Assembly (NCBI GenBank): GCA_947502835.1
Contig: CANNBJ010000004.1
Span: forward strand, 359,669 to 423,668
Reading direction: 5' to 3'
From: Bdellovibrionales bacterium
GTDB lineage: Bacteria; Bdellovibrionota; UBA1018; CAIMNF01
Length of the DNA: 64,000 nt
Position numbers and translations under genes: made by a program. Positions 24,937 to 33,634 of this stretch are shown piece after piece. The notes beneath the pieces are model-generated. The model worked only from the letters and a program-made list of their open reading frames with translations, was not told the DNA's origin and searched no databases. Numbering within the stretch: position 1 is the stretch's first letter; the number at the start of each line of letters is the position of its first letter.

Positions 24937-25425
24937 ATGAGTCACGCTCAATCCCCGTTCGCAGATGTGAAGACCGTGCTGGTGGTGTTTTCCTCCCGCG
25001 CGATGGCGTTTGATCAAGGGGGGCTTCGCAACCTGATCACCTATGCCTACCCGGGTTCAGTGGTTTTCTTTGTTTCGGCAAGCGGGGATCCGGTGGGCGT
25101 CGGCGCGCCGTCCAAAGTTGATTTGGTCATTGATTTCACGGAACCGGGAGCGCGCCAGTCGAAGTGGTTTGCTTTCTCCATGAGGGGCACCGGGAAGCAC
25201 GTGGTCGGCCGCACCGCCGGGTGGTTTTACCGCAAGTGGAAGTACGACCGGGTCTATGATGCCACCTCCGATTCGAATCTGCCCAAGGACTATCTTGAAA
25301 GTGAAGCATGGGCCCAGAAGAGAGTGCTTGAGCTTGCGGGGATTTCAGTGGTTCGACACGGGGGAGTTACCATGGATCTTTCCAAAGAGATCGCATCCAC
25401 TCTTCCCCCGATGCAGAACCGGTGA
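24937..25425 (+). CDS. Unknown protein, possibly glycosyltransferase-9 N-domain-like
   Basis: 162 residues, soluble and without a signal peptide. The opening TVLVVFSSRAMAFDQGGLRN and strand-loop pattern VDLVIDFTEPG recall the N-terminal Rossmann half of family 9 glycosyltransferases, but the C-terminal half is lacking. The match is weak and I do not assign a function. It is tightly packed between bcp (1 bp away) and resB (3 bp away), so it belongs to the same transcript. Confidence 0.6.
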   Translation: MSHAQSPFADVKTVLVVFSSRAMAFDQGGLRNLITYAYPGSVVFFVSASGDPVGVGAPSKVDLVIDFTEPGARQSKWFAFSMRGTGKHVVGRTAGWFYRKWKYDRVYDATSDSNLPKDYLESEAWAQKRVLELAGISVVRHGGVTMDLSKEIASTLPPMQNR

Positions 25426-25428
25426 AAG

Positions 25429-26904
25429 ATGAACCGAACCATTGAGAGCCTCCTTGAAAAAATCTGGTCCCTCCTGATCTCACTCAAGCTCGCAGTGCTC
25501 GTGATCGCATCCCTTGCGTTGACTCTTGCTGCGGCGACGATCCTCGAATCGAAGTACGACACACGGACCGCACAGTACTTCGTGTATCGCGCCCCCTGGT
25601 TTTACGTTCTCCTTGGCTTTCTTGGTCTCAATATTCTCGCAGTCGCCCTGAGCCGCCTTCCCTGGAAGAAGAAGCACATCCCGTTTCTCATGGCCCACGC
25701 CGGGATCCTGATGATCCTCTCCGGCTCCTGGCTCACCTATGTGTCGGGACTTGATGGCGTGATCCGCATCGGGGAGGGGGAGGTCAATTCGACCGTCGAA
25801 CTCGACCAGTTTGTGCTCTTGATGAGGGATGGCGAAACTTCCAAAATAGCCGAGTTCCCGTGGATCCCTGAATCCGTGGCGCGCGACTTCCAACCAAAGG
25901 CTTTTCCGGAGCTCAAGGTCCGGGTTGAAAAATACATTTCGGATGCCGAACCAAGGATCCGGTTTCTTCCTTCCAGTGATGCTGCCCGTGCCGCACCAGC
26001 GGTGAAGATCAAGATTCTGGGCGCACCCATGGGAGGACCACCCGAGTTCTGGCTCTGGGCAGGAACGCCGGCTTGGGCCTCACAGCGTCTCGGACCGGCC
26101 CGCTTTCTGATCCGAAAGGAATCACAGAAGGACCTGGAGCCGAGTGCTGCAACTCCGGAAGCACGGCTTGATTTCGTGGTCTCGGACCAGGGGAAAATCC
26201 GGTTTGAGGCGATTTCCATTCGCGGCGAAAAGAAGACCGCGACCATTGATCCTGCTCGAATCGAAAACAAGGAAGAGCCTTTTGTGATCGATCCAGGGTG
26301 GCGCATGCCGATCCGGATCGAAGTGAAGGCGTTTCTTCCGATGGCGGTGAATCAGACAGATTACATCCAACGAAAAGTGAAGCCGGTTGGAATGGGAACA
26401 GCCCAGCCGGAACCGGCTTTGCAGCTGTCGCTCCTCCAGAATCCTGAATCCAAACTCTGGCTTGGACTCGGGGATCGGGCCGACTTCACGGATGAAATGG
26501 GTCTTCCGATTTCGGTGGGGTATTTTCCAAAGCGGGTGATTCTGCCCTACGGAATCCGTCTGAAGAGATTCGAGATGACCACGAATCCGGGGACCATGGA
26601 GGCCGCCAGTTATTCGTCAACGGTTCAGATCATCGATGCCTTGAAAAAGAACGAAGCGGAACTGGATGCGCTTCCCGTGCATCACATCTCCATGAACGAG
26701 CCTTTGCCGATGCAGGGATACACATTCTATCAGGCAAGCTACATCCCGGATCAGCCCCGTCCCACGGTGACCATTCTTTCTGTAAACCACGATCCGGGGA
26801 GATTCCTGAAGTACTCCGGATCCATTCTTCTGATTCTGGGGTCGATCCTGCTGTATCTCTCCAAAGTCATTCAAAAGAAGAAAAAGGAGCCGGTCCGTGC
26901 GTAA
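25429..26904 (+). CDS. resB: Cytochrome c biogenesis protein ResB/Ccs1
   Basis: 491 residues. Three N-terminal membrane segments (about 18-40, 60-78, 85-105), a large periplasmic domain of about 330 residues and a final membrane segment near 455-475 give the ResB topology. LISLKLAVLVIASLALTLA is the usual N-terminal ResB helix. With CcsA it forms the system II haem-handling synthase that attaches haem to apocytochrome c outside the inner membrane. It overlaps ccsA by 8 bp. Confidence 0.88.
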   Translation: MNRTIESLLEKIWSLLISLKLAVLVIASLALTLAAATILESKYDTRTAQYFVYRAPWFYVLLGFLGLNILAVALSRLPWKKKHIPFLMAHAGILMILSGSWLTYVSGLDGVIRIGEGEVNSTVELDQFVLLMRDGETSKIAEFPWIPESVARDFQPKAFPELKVRVEKYISDAEPRIRFLPSSDAARAAPAVKIKILGAPMGGPPEFWLWAGTPAWASQRLGPARFLIRKESQKDLEPSAATPEARLDFVVSDQGKIRFEAISIRGEKKTATIDPARIENKEEPFVIDPGWRMPIRIEVKAFLPMAVNQTDYIQRKVKPVGMGTAQPEPALQLSLLQNPESKLWLGLGDRADFTDEMGLPISVGYFPKRVILPYGIRLKRFEMTTNPGTMEAASYSSTVQIIDALKKNEAELDALPVHHISMNEPLPMQGYTFYQASYIPDQPRPTVTILSVNHDPGRFLKYSGSILLILGSILLYLSKVIQKKKKEPVRA

Positions 26905-28600
26905 GTCAAACTTGATTCTTTGTGCCCTTTTCACTTTTTGGGTTTCAGTTGCACATGCCGAGGCTCCGAAGCCGCTTCCCGGAATCCGTTTGAACGATCT
27001 CAGGCTTTTGCCGACCCAAAGCGGAGGAAGGCTCAAGCCCTTTGATGAGTTCGCCCGAGAGAATCTCCTTGCCATCACAGGCTCCCGCAGTTTCGGGGAA
27101 TTTGATCCAAGCGAGATGATGGTCTCGATGATGGTGAGCCCGAAGGAGTGGTCGGATGTCAAAATGATCCGGATCTCCGTGCCAGAGGTGAATCAACAGC
27201 TTTTGCTCGATTCCACACGCAAATTCTTCTCGGCATCAGAGCTTCTCTCGAGCAATGCATTCTTGCAGTATTCCGAAAGCGTTCAGTCAAACGGTACGGC
27301 AGGCGAACAGGTGACCGACACCGGCGTGAATGCTGTGACCGGGAAGGCGGATCCCCGGTCTGAGGAACTGAAGAGGGTGGTTGACCGGGTGGCGCGTTTT
27401 CAGGCGATCGTCACCGGGCGCCTTTGGGCGATCAGCCCCGGTAAGGATGCAAACGGTGCTGAAAAATGGAAAACCGTGGCAGAGGGGATGATGGAGTCCA
27501 CGCCCCAGTCGCAAGCCGTGTTCGATGTCCTGAAGAGTTATCTCGACAAGAATCCGGATGCCTTCCACGCAAGCGCTGCCAAGGCCAGAAACTCGATTGA
27601 GGGAGCGGTTGCGGGGTATGAACAACATCGAAATCAGATTCTTGCCGAGACTTTCTACAATCGACTGAGGCCCTTTCTTCAGGCCATGATCTTTTATCTT
27701 CTCGCCGGAATCCTTTGGCTCTTTGCCGGTGCGCATGCGATCCCCCGAATCCTCTCGAAGTTCCTGACCATTTGCGCGGTCAGTCTTCATACCCTTGGGT
27801 TTGCGCTTCGCTGTTATGTGGCAGGCCGCCCTCCGGTGACCAATATGTATGAGTCCATCATCTGGGTGTCGCTCGGAGTGATGGTGTTTGCGGTGTTGCT
27901 CTTCATCAAGAATCGCCAGACCATCCTGATGACGACGGCCACTTTTCTTTCCGGTCTTGCGCTCTTTGCTGCGGATGCGGCACCAATGGTGATGGATCCG
28001 ACGATCAGGCCACTCGTACCCGTGCTTCGAAGCAACTATTGGCTCACGATCCACGTTCTCACGATTACGCTCAGCTACGGGGCCTTCATGCTAGCCATGG
28101 GGATTGCAAACGTCGCGCTCTGGTTTTTTTACGAGATTTCAAAGAAAGGCGAGAGTCGCCCGATTTCAGAACGAATCGGACTTCTCAATCAATTGGCCTA
28201 TCGCTCGCTCATGTTCGGCACGGTTCTTCTTGCCGCGGGCACGATCTTAGGCGGTGTTTGGGCGGATTATTCATGGGGCAGGTTTTGGGGCTGGGATCCA
28301 AAAGAGGTTTGGGCCCTGATCGCGCTTCTCGCGTACATGGCGGTCCTGCATGGGCGGTATACGGGCTGGGTCGGGAAGTTTGCCTTTCCGCTTTGGACCG
28401 TGATCTGTTTTTCAACCGTGGTCATGGCCTGGTATGGAGTGAATTTTGTGCTCGGAGTAGGGCTTCACTCCTACGGATTTTCGACAGGCGGGCAGGCGTT
28501 TGTTTTCGGGTTTTTGCTCCTTCAAACTGCGTTTTGCCTCTTTGTTGCGTTTCATCATCAAAAGCACAAGAAGCTTTCGGCGGCCGGGCAAGAGGGTTGA
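26897..28600 (+). CDS. ccsA: Cytochrome c biogenesis protein CcsA/ResC
   Basis: 567 residues. A signal-peptide-like start and a periplasmic domain of about 250 residues precede eight or so membrane segments. The tryptophan-rich haem-handling WWD motif is WADYSWGRFWGWDPKEVWAL. Conserved histidines for haem are in LTIHVLTITLSYG and GVGLHSYGF. It exports haem and ligates it to CXXCH sites together with ResB. The large N-terminal extracytoplasmic domain is longer than in many CcsA proteins and has no recognised role. Confidence 0.9.
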   Translation: MRKSNLILCALFTFWVSVAHAEAPKPLPGIRLNDLRLLPTQSGGRLKPFDEFARENLLAITGSRSFGEFDPSEMMVSMMVSPKEWSDVKMIRISVPEVNQQLLLDSTRKFFSASELLSSNAFLQYSESVQSNGTAGEQVTDTGVNAVTGKADPRSEELKRVVDRVARFQAIVTGRLWAISPGKDANGAEKWKTVAEGMMESTPQSQAVFDVLKSYLDKNPDAFHASAAKARNSIEGAVAGYEQHRNQILAETFYNRLRPFLQAMIFYLLAGILWLFAGAHAIPRILSKFLTICAVSLHTLGFALRCYVAGRPPVTNMYESIIWVSLGVMVFAVLLFIKNRQTILMTTATFLSGLALFAADAAPMVMDPTIRPLVPVLRSNYWLTIHVLTITLSYGAFMLAMGIANVALWFFYEISKKGESRPISERIGLLNQLAYRSLMFGTVLLAAGTILGGVWADYSWGRFWGWDPKEVWALIALLAYMAVLHGRYTGWVGKFAFPLWTVICFSTVVMAWYGVNFVLGVGLHSYGFSTGGQAFVFGFLLLQTAFCLFVAFHHQKHKKLSAAGQEG

Positions 28601-28609
28601 GGTTCGGGC

Positions 28610-29575
28610 ATGTCCGCGCTTGATTCCTTTGGAGATGAACTGAAGGCGCTGAAAGATCGGTTTCGCGGGGAGATTGAGTTTCAAGCCCCGCTCTCGAAGT
28701 TTGCCTATTACCGGATCGGAGGTCCTGCACGATTTCTGGTCACACCGCGTGAGTTTCAGGATCTTGAGCTCATTCACGGGCTTTTGCGCCGGAATCCGAT
28801 CCCTTTCTTTGTCGTGGGCTGGGGCTCGAATTTGCTGTTTCCGGACCACGAGTTTCAGGGACTCATGATCCGGATGAAACACCTTTTCACTGGTGTGGAA
28901 GAGATCGTGCCCGAATCCCGGGCTCCGGAAGGTCAGGGTGTATTACGGGTGGGTGCCTCGGTGGGTGCGAATGTCCTTCTTCGGATCGCAGCGGAACGCG
29001 GTTACGGCGGACTTCATCGATTTACGGGAATTCCGGGCTCGATGGGGGGCATGGTTGCGATGAATGCGGGAACCCATATCGGAGAGATGAGTGATGTGAT
29101 TGTGAGATCCGAGTGGGTGAATCTGCTCGAAAATTCGGAAACGCTTCAGATTCATTCGAGGGTTCATGAGGCGAGTGATTTTTCGTACCGGAGAAATCAC
29201 TTTTTAACAAAGGGCGATCTTCTGACTCACATCGAGGTAAGGTTCGAGAAGGCGGAACCTGGAAGAGTGAAGGCCGAGATCGATGAACTGTACCAACGCA
29301 GGAAGGCTACCCAGCCTGTCGAGTACCCCTCGTGCGGGAGCGTTTTCATGAATCCAAAATCCCACGGCATTCGGGCCTGGGAAGTGGTCGAGAAGCTCGG
29401 ACTTCGGGGCCATCGAATCGGAAATGCCCAAGTTTCAGAAAAGCATCCGAACTTCATCGTGAATCTCGGAGGCGCGAAGGCAGCGGATGTGCGTGCGTTG
29501 ATTGAACTCATCAAGACAAGGGCGCAGGCTGAGCTTGGAATTGAAATGCACGAGGAAGTGAGGATCCTGTCGTGA
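28610..29575 (+). CDS. murB: UDP-N-acetylenolpyruvoylglucosamine reductase
   Basis: 321 residues of the MurB FAD-binding fold. YRIGGPARF is the substrate/FAD entry motif, GIPGSMGGMVAMNAG the FAD pyrophosphate loop, YPSCGSVFMNP holds the catalytic serine, and the C-terminal glutamate is in MHEEVRIL. It makes UDP-MurNAc for peptidoglycan. It starts 9 bp after ccsA, and its stop overlaps the GTG of the next gene. Confidence 0.94.
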   Translation: MSALDSFGDELKALKDRFRGEIEFQAPLSKFAYYRIGGPARFLVTPREFQDLELIHGLLRRNPIPFFVVGWGSNLLFPDHEFQGLMIRMKHLFTGVEEIVPESRAPEGQGVLRVGASVGANVLLRIAAERGYGGLHRFTGIPGSMGGMVAMNAGTHIGEMSDVIVRSEWVNLLENSETLQIHSRVHEASDFSYRRNHFLTKGDLLTHIEVRFEKAEPGRVKAEIDELYQRRKATQPVEYPSCGSVFMNPKSHGIRAWEVVEKLGLRGHRIGNAQVSEKHPNFIVNLGGAKAADVRALIELIKTRAQAELGIEMHEEVRILS

Positions 29576-30267
29576 TCCGGAGCGGGGGAGTGTTTTATCA
29601 TTTGCGCGCGCTCAGGTTCAAGCGCGCACTTTGGAGTGATCATCAACGCAGTGTCGAGGCGTTTTTAGATGCCTGGAATCCAAAATCAAAAGCGCTTACC
29701 TTGATTGGTCCCTCTGCCGGCTACTCTTTGCCCGATCGCTTTCTTTCGCGCTTTGAGAGGATTCAAGCCTATGAGCCTGATCCTTGGGCGCGAATGATTT
29801 TTGACCAAACCCATGGAAAACGACCGATGTGGATCAAGAGTGGATTTCGGTTTCTAGGCGCCGACCCGATCAGTCAGTTGCCTCGCGATGGTTCTGCTGT
29901 TTTATTTTGCAATATGCTTGGCCAGATCGAGATTCCTAGCACGCACAGGCTTAAGAAAAGCCTTGAGACTCATTTGAGGGACCGCGAATGGGCCTCCTAC
30001 CATGATGCGCTCTCGGGGGATGGGATCGAGTTTGATCTTGAAGATGTGCGCCCTGAGAAAGCGCTTTTGCCAAAAATGAAGGAATGGATCTATGTCAGGA
30101 ACAGGGTGGCACCCGAAGTGGAAGTGAATGCCCATCATGCACCTGATTTGTTTGATGGGGGCGAGGGTCTCTCGTATCGCTATTGGCAGTGGCGGATCAC
30201 CCCCAAGCAGACTCATTTGATTGAGGGGGTGTTTCACAATGCCCGGATTGAGTTGGATCCAAGTTAG
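29572..30267 (+). CDS. Unknown protein, weakly methyltransferase-like
   Basis: 231 residues from GTG 29572, overlapping the murB stop by 4 bp. TLIGPSAGYSLPDRFL followed by IQAYEPD resembles the SAM-binding loop and acidic residue of a class I methyltransferase, and GSAVLFCNMLGQI could be the motif IV strand. The glycine-rich loop is poor, so this is only a suggestion. No signal peptide or membrane segment. Confidence 0.55.
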   Translation: MIRSGGVFYHLRALRFKRALWSDHQRSVEAFLDAWNPKSKALTLIGPSAGYSLPDRFLSRFERIQAYEPDPWARMIFDQTHGKRPMWIKSGFRFLGADPISQLPRDGSAVLFCNMLGQIEIPSTHRLKKSLETHLRDREWASYHDALSGDGIEFDLEDVRPEKALLPKMKEWIYVRNRVAPEVEVNAHHAPDLFDGGEGLSYRYWQWRITPKQTHLIEGVFHNARIELDPS

Positions 30268-30310
30268 CTCACATCAAGTTTTTGGCAAGTGCCACCGAAA
30301 GGAATAGGTC

Positions 30311-31525
30311 ATGCTCGGGCGATTATTTAAACATCTTGGATTCATTGGTTTTTTCGTTCTCCCGCTCCTGCTGGTCTCCCCGGCGTTTCCTGGTTCTGCC
30401 TCCGATTGCCCGGAGGGACTCAGGCATGTCCTTCAAAGCAAATCCTTCCTTGAACAACGACAGTACCGGATTTCCATTCATGGAAAAAACGGGATCAGGA
30501 CCAATTGGGGATCAGGCAATGAAATCCTTGCCATCAATCGTCCCTATCGAAAGATGAAATTCGAACACCCCTGGGAGCCCTTTGTTCCGGTTGGAAAGGA
30601 ATCCTTGGGCGAGAAAAATCCGGAACTTGTTTTCTTGCTCGATGACATTTGTCACTACCAGCTTGATCTTCCCAGGTTTGAAGAAGAGTTCATCGAAGCG
30701 TTTCGCAAGAAGCCGGATGCCCATGATTATGTGAGTTTTTATGAATCGAGGTTTTCGATCTTCGAGGATGGGCTCACGCAGTGGCTTCTCGAACTCCGAA
30801 AGACAAGTCCTGATCGGGCCCGGGGAATCGAATCAAGTTACCAAAGAAAGGTAAGGGAGCTTCGGGCCAAGATCAGTGAATTCCATGCGGATCGGAGTCT
30901 TGAACAGGCAAAAAGCAGTGTCGAGGGCTTTCAGAGCAATGTGTTTGGGATGATGGGGGAGCTCTACGGGATCTCGGCAATTCCAAATGTGAAGACCGCA
31001 TCTACGATGATTTCGGAGATGCCGGAAGTAGTCGCAGCCCTTGAGAAGAAAATGGCAATGGTCCGGCATAGGGTGAGAATGGATCCCCCCTTTTTTCAGA
31101 CGCTTGAGCGCGATTTTCCGAATGTGTTCAAATCCGTTGCGATCCACAATCAGTTCAAGGACTTTACGTTCGTGGCAGTGGAGAAGAAGCTTGACTTCAT
31201 TCAACGATGGATCAAGCAAAAAGAGATTGATCTTGTGCGAAGCTCAGAGGGAATCGAGACCTGGCTTGAGCTGAAGACCAAGAGGCACCCAATGACAGTC
31301 GAGGAGTTCTCCAAGGACCGAAAAGGGTGGAAATCACCCGAGCGCCAAATCCTCGAGGATCGTGAAATTCTGGAATTCCTGGAACTGAGTTCCCGGATCA
31401 AGCTTGAGTATCATGTCACCTCAGGCATCGAGCAGGGGCTTTGGCAGATGCTGAAGAGAATGGGCGTAAATCCTCTTGATTTCAAGACAGGACCCATTCG
31501 AGGCAAAGGCCCCACAATCCACTAA
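30311..31525 (+). CDS. Exported protein with PD-(D/E)xK nuclease-like motif set
   Basis: 404 residues with a signal peptide (FIGFFVLPLLLVSPAFPGSA, cleavage near residue 30). Residues 110-300 are helical. The C-terminal part has the spacing of the restriction-endonuclease fold: E217 in MMGELYG, D307 in KQKEIDLV, E320 and K322 in WLELKTK, and Q346 in SPERQILED, ahead of a final helix-strand-helix. This is like UPF0102 and toxin-type REase domains, where a GEID strand precedes an ExK strand. A secreted nuclease is the best guess. The catalytic role is inference from motif spacing. Confidence 0.6.
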   Translation: MLGRLFKHLGFIGFFVLPLLLVSPAFPGSASDCPEGLRHVLQSKSFLEQRQYRISIHGKNGIRTNWGSGNEILAINRPYRKMKFEHPWEPFVPVGKESLGEKNPELVFLLDDICHYQLDLPRFEEEFIEAFRKKPDAHDYVSFYESRFSIFEDGLTQWLLELRKTSPDRARGIESSYQRKVRELRAKISEFHADRSLEQAKSSVEGFQSNVFGMMGELYGISAIPNVKTASTMISEMPEVVAALEKKMAMVRHRVRMDPPFFQTLERDFPNVFKSVAIHNQFKDFTFVAVEKKLDFIQRWIKQKEIDLVRSSEGIETWLELKTKRHPMTVEEFSKDRKGWKSPERQILEDREILEFLELSSRIKLEYHVTSGIEQGLWQMLKRMGVNPLDFKTGPIRGKGPTIH

Positions 31526-32013
31526 TCGCCGTACACAACGCCATCAAGCTCAAGATAGCCTGACGGGTGCCGATGCGGCCTCGGACTTCGGTGCAGCCAG
31601 TGGATGATCGCGCCATCGGGTGAGGGCTGATACACATCGGTAGGCGCATTTGAGGTGATGTAATCACCACAGGCCACTGCGTTCATGCCGGGAACAATGC
31701 GATTGATTTCGCCAAAACCGATGTTGTAGATGACTTCGAGAGTGTCTTTTTCCTTAGGCCCGATTTTGATTTGAAAATGATAGTGTGTTCGCCTTGCAGG
31801 ATAAATATCCTGCACCACTCCCTTGATCTTGGCGCGATTCAGATACTGATTCGGAGTGGATTTTTTCCAAGTAAGAACCTGCTCATTGTTGATTTGAATT
31901 TCGCCACCCATGCCATCCGGACAGGGTGGGCTGGCGAGAACCGTGGTGGTGAGAAAAAGAAAGAAAATGCTGACAAGGTGAAAACGCGAACGAAGACGAA
32001 GTCCTGATCCCAT
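31522..32013 (-). CDS. Exported DUF3465-like protein
   Basis: 163 residues. It has a signal peptide of about 27 residues (LVSIFFLFLTTTVLASP) and a mature domain resembling DUF3465: a strand VKGVVQDIYPAR, a HYHFQIKI segment, CGDYITSNAP and DGAIIHWLHRSPRPHRHPSG near the C-terminus. The histidine-rich end could bind metal. The start follows an AAGGGGG ribosome binding site. Its 3' end overlaps the nuclease-like gene by 4 bp, tail to tail. Confidence 0.68.
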   Translation of the reverse strand: MGSGLRLRSRFHLVSIFFLFLTTTVLASPPCPDGMGGEIQINNEQVLTWKKSTPNQYLNRAKIKGVVQDIYPARRTHYHFQIKIGPKEKDTLEVIYNIGFGEINRIVPGMNAVACGDYITSNAPTDVYQPSPDGAIIHWLHRSPRPHRHPSGYLELDGVVYGD

Positions 32014-32040
32014 GAAGCCCCCTTTGTTTTAGGAAAACTA

Positions 32041-32370
32041 TCATGAGCGAATCTTGAAAAGAAACGAGTAACTGAGAGCAGTCAGTAAAATCCCGATGCC
32101 CATTGCGATGGGAAAACCGATTCCTTTTCGCAAGAGCAGGGGAAGAGCCACAAAAAGAACACTGGAAGGTGCAAGAAACCAGAGAATCTCAGTGCTCATC
32201 GAGGCGATTCGTTCCGGGTCCCTTGTTTCAAAGAAAATCCAAGAAAGTGTGAGAATCGAAGTGAGTGGCAAAGAAACCAGAAGTGCACCGAGGGTTCCCC
32301 CGCGCTTCCCTGCCTCGGATGCGGCCCAAATCAAAATGCTGCTAAGCGCAATCTTCAGCAGGGCAAGCAT
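32041..32370 (-). CDS. Small membrane protein, DUF3147-like
   Basis: 109 residues from the ATG at 32370, with about four hydrophobic segments (ALLKIALSSILIWAAS, TLGALLVSLPLTSILTLSW, ILWFLAPSSVLFVALPLLL, FPIAMGIGILLTALSY). The AASEAGKRGGTLGALLVSLP segment resembles DUF3147 inner-membrane proteins. The start shares a base with the upstream stop (TGATG), indicating translational coupling, so the longer reading from 32406 is rejected. Confidence 0.7.
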   Translation of the reverse strand: MLALLKIALSSILIWAASEAGKRGGTLGALLVSLPLTSILTLSWIFFETRDPERIASMSTEILWFLAPSSVLFVALPLLLRKGIGFPIAMGIGILLTALSYSFLFKIRS

Positions 32371-33122
32371 CAGCGCTCCGTACGTCGGGGAAGAGCGGAA
32401 TTCCACTCCACCAGGCTTACCTTCCCTGAATGAATGCTGACAAAATGGGGAGTAAGCATCCAGGAGCCGGGATTCAGGTACAGGGATCCGGTTTCAAGCT
32501 GGCTTTCGCCAGGATGATGCGTATGGCCAAGAACGATTGCATCAAAGCCGCGGCGCGAAAGCTCCAGTGCGGCTTCGCGAAACTCGGGCTTCTCGCCCAA
32601 GATTCCGGTTTTGCGGGCTCGCATTTTGGAAGTGAATCGCTCAAAGGAAATCCAGGCCCGGTACAATTCCGGATGCACCTTGAGCAGGTAGCCTCCCAGA
32701 TGAGTGAGGGTTTCATAGAGGCGCGGATACTTTACAAAAAACGGATCATAAATGTGACCATGCTCGATTCGAATGCGGATATTGCCTGAGGTCACATTCA
32801 AGAAGGGAGAGACCTTCATCATGCCCCAGTCCTCCAAGAAGTGCTCAAGCGCGATATCATGGTTTCCGGTCACATAGTACACCTCGCGACCTGCCCGCTT
32901 GAAATCACCAAGGATTCTGAAGAACTCGGGCACTTCAAAGGCGACCTTCGAGAAACTCGCTTGGGCGATCTCAAGGCCATCGCCGTTGATGCAGATGTCG
33001 TACTTTTCGCGTGCCGCCCACTTTAAAAAGGGAAGCACCTTCTTTTTTGCATTTGAAAAGGGATTTCCAAGATGCAAATCCGAAATGACCACCAATCGGT
33101 CGGTTTGAATCGAGGTGATCAA
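32370..33122 (-). CDS. Calcineurin-like metallophosphoesterase (LpxH-like)
   Basis: 250 residues with all metal-binding motifs in order: SDLHLGNPFS, NGDGLE, VTGNHDIALE, IEHGHIYDP and VLGHTHHP. The central helical insert around PRLYETLTHLGGYLL is like the cap of UDP-2,3-diacylglucosamine hydrolases (LpxH/LpxH2 group) of lipid A synthesis. General phosphodiesterase activity is also possible, and the cNMP-binding gene just upstream (4-bp overlap) hints at cyclic nucleotides. The first position motif reads DLH rather than the older DxH spelling, which is the same pattern. Confidence 0.8.
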   Translation of the reverse strand: MITSIQTDRLVVISDLHLGNPFSNAKKKVLPFLKWAAREKYDICINGDGLEIAQASFSKVAFEVPEFFRILGDFKRAGREVYYVTGNHDIALEHFLEDWGMMKVSPFLNVTSGNIRIRIEHGHIYDPFFVKYPRLYETLTHLGGYLLKVHPELYRAWISFERFTSKMRARKTGILGEKPEFREAALELSRRGFDAIVLGHTHHPGESQLETGSLYLNPGSWMLTPHFVSIHSGKVSLVEWNSALPRRTER

Positions 33123-33577
33123 GCCTGACTGCCTCCACCCAGAAGATTCAGGATTCCTTGGATCTCCTCCATCGGAATCTGATTTCGCTTCAGCACTTCA
33201 AGCAATCTGTCGTTTGACATCTTCACCCGAAAGCTCAGCTGCTGGAGCATCTCGAAGGCAAAGGTCGGATCGCGCCGGATCTTCATCAAAAATCCCGCAG
33301 GTTTCAGGATCAGGAGCTTCGTCTCACCCACGGCATAGGCGCTTGCATAGCGGGGCAGGCTTTGAAGGAGCGCCATATCTCCAAAGAAGTCGCCTTTTTT
33401 GAAGACTGCCATATTGATCTGGCCATTGGGTGTGTTCTTTTTAATTTGAACGGCTCCGGACTTGATGATGTAGAGATCGCGCCCGGTGTCGCCTTCTTCA
33501 AAAATGCAGGCTCCATTCTCGAAGTCTTCGATGAATTCGTGCTCAAAGCGATTTTCTGTATTGCGTGCCATGGCCAT
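33119..33577 (-). CDS. Stand-alone cyclic-nucleotide-binding domain protein
   Basis: 152 residues, essentially one Crp-type cNMP-binding beta-roll (FEEGDTGRDLYIIKSGAVQI, then FGDMALLQSLPRYASAYA) and a C-terminal helix. The phosphate-binding cassette keeps the arginine (PRYA), but the ribose-binding Glu of FGE is Asp. No DNA-binding HTH or enzyme domain is attached, so it may sense a ligand and act on a partner. Its 3' end overlaps the phosphoesterase gene by 4 bp. Confidence 0.82.
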   Translation of the reverse strand: MAMARNTENRFEHEFIEDFENGACIFEEGDTGRDLYIIKSGAVQIKKNTPNGQINMAVFKKGDFFGDMALLQSLPRYASAYAVGETKLLILKPAGFLMKIRRDPTFAFEMLQQLSFRVKMSNDRLLEVLKRNQIPMEEIQGILNLLGGGSQA

Positions 33578-33634
33578 TAGAATAAAGAAAATCAGGCCAC
33601 CTGGCGAGATCCAAAAAATCCTATTTTCAATGAA

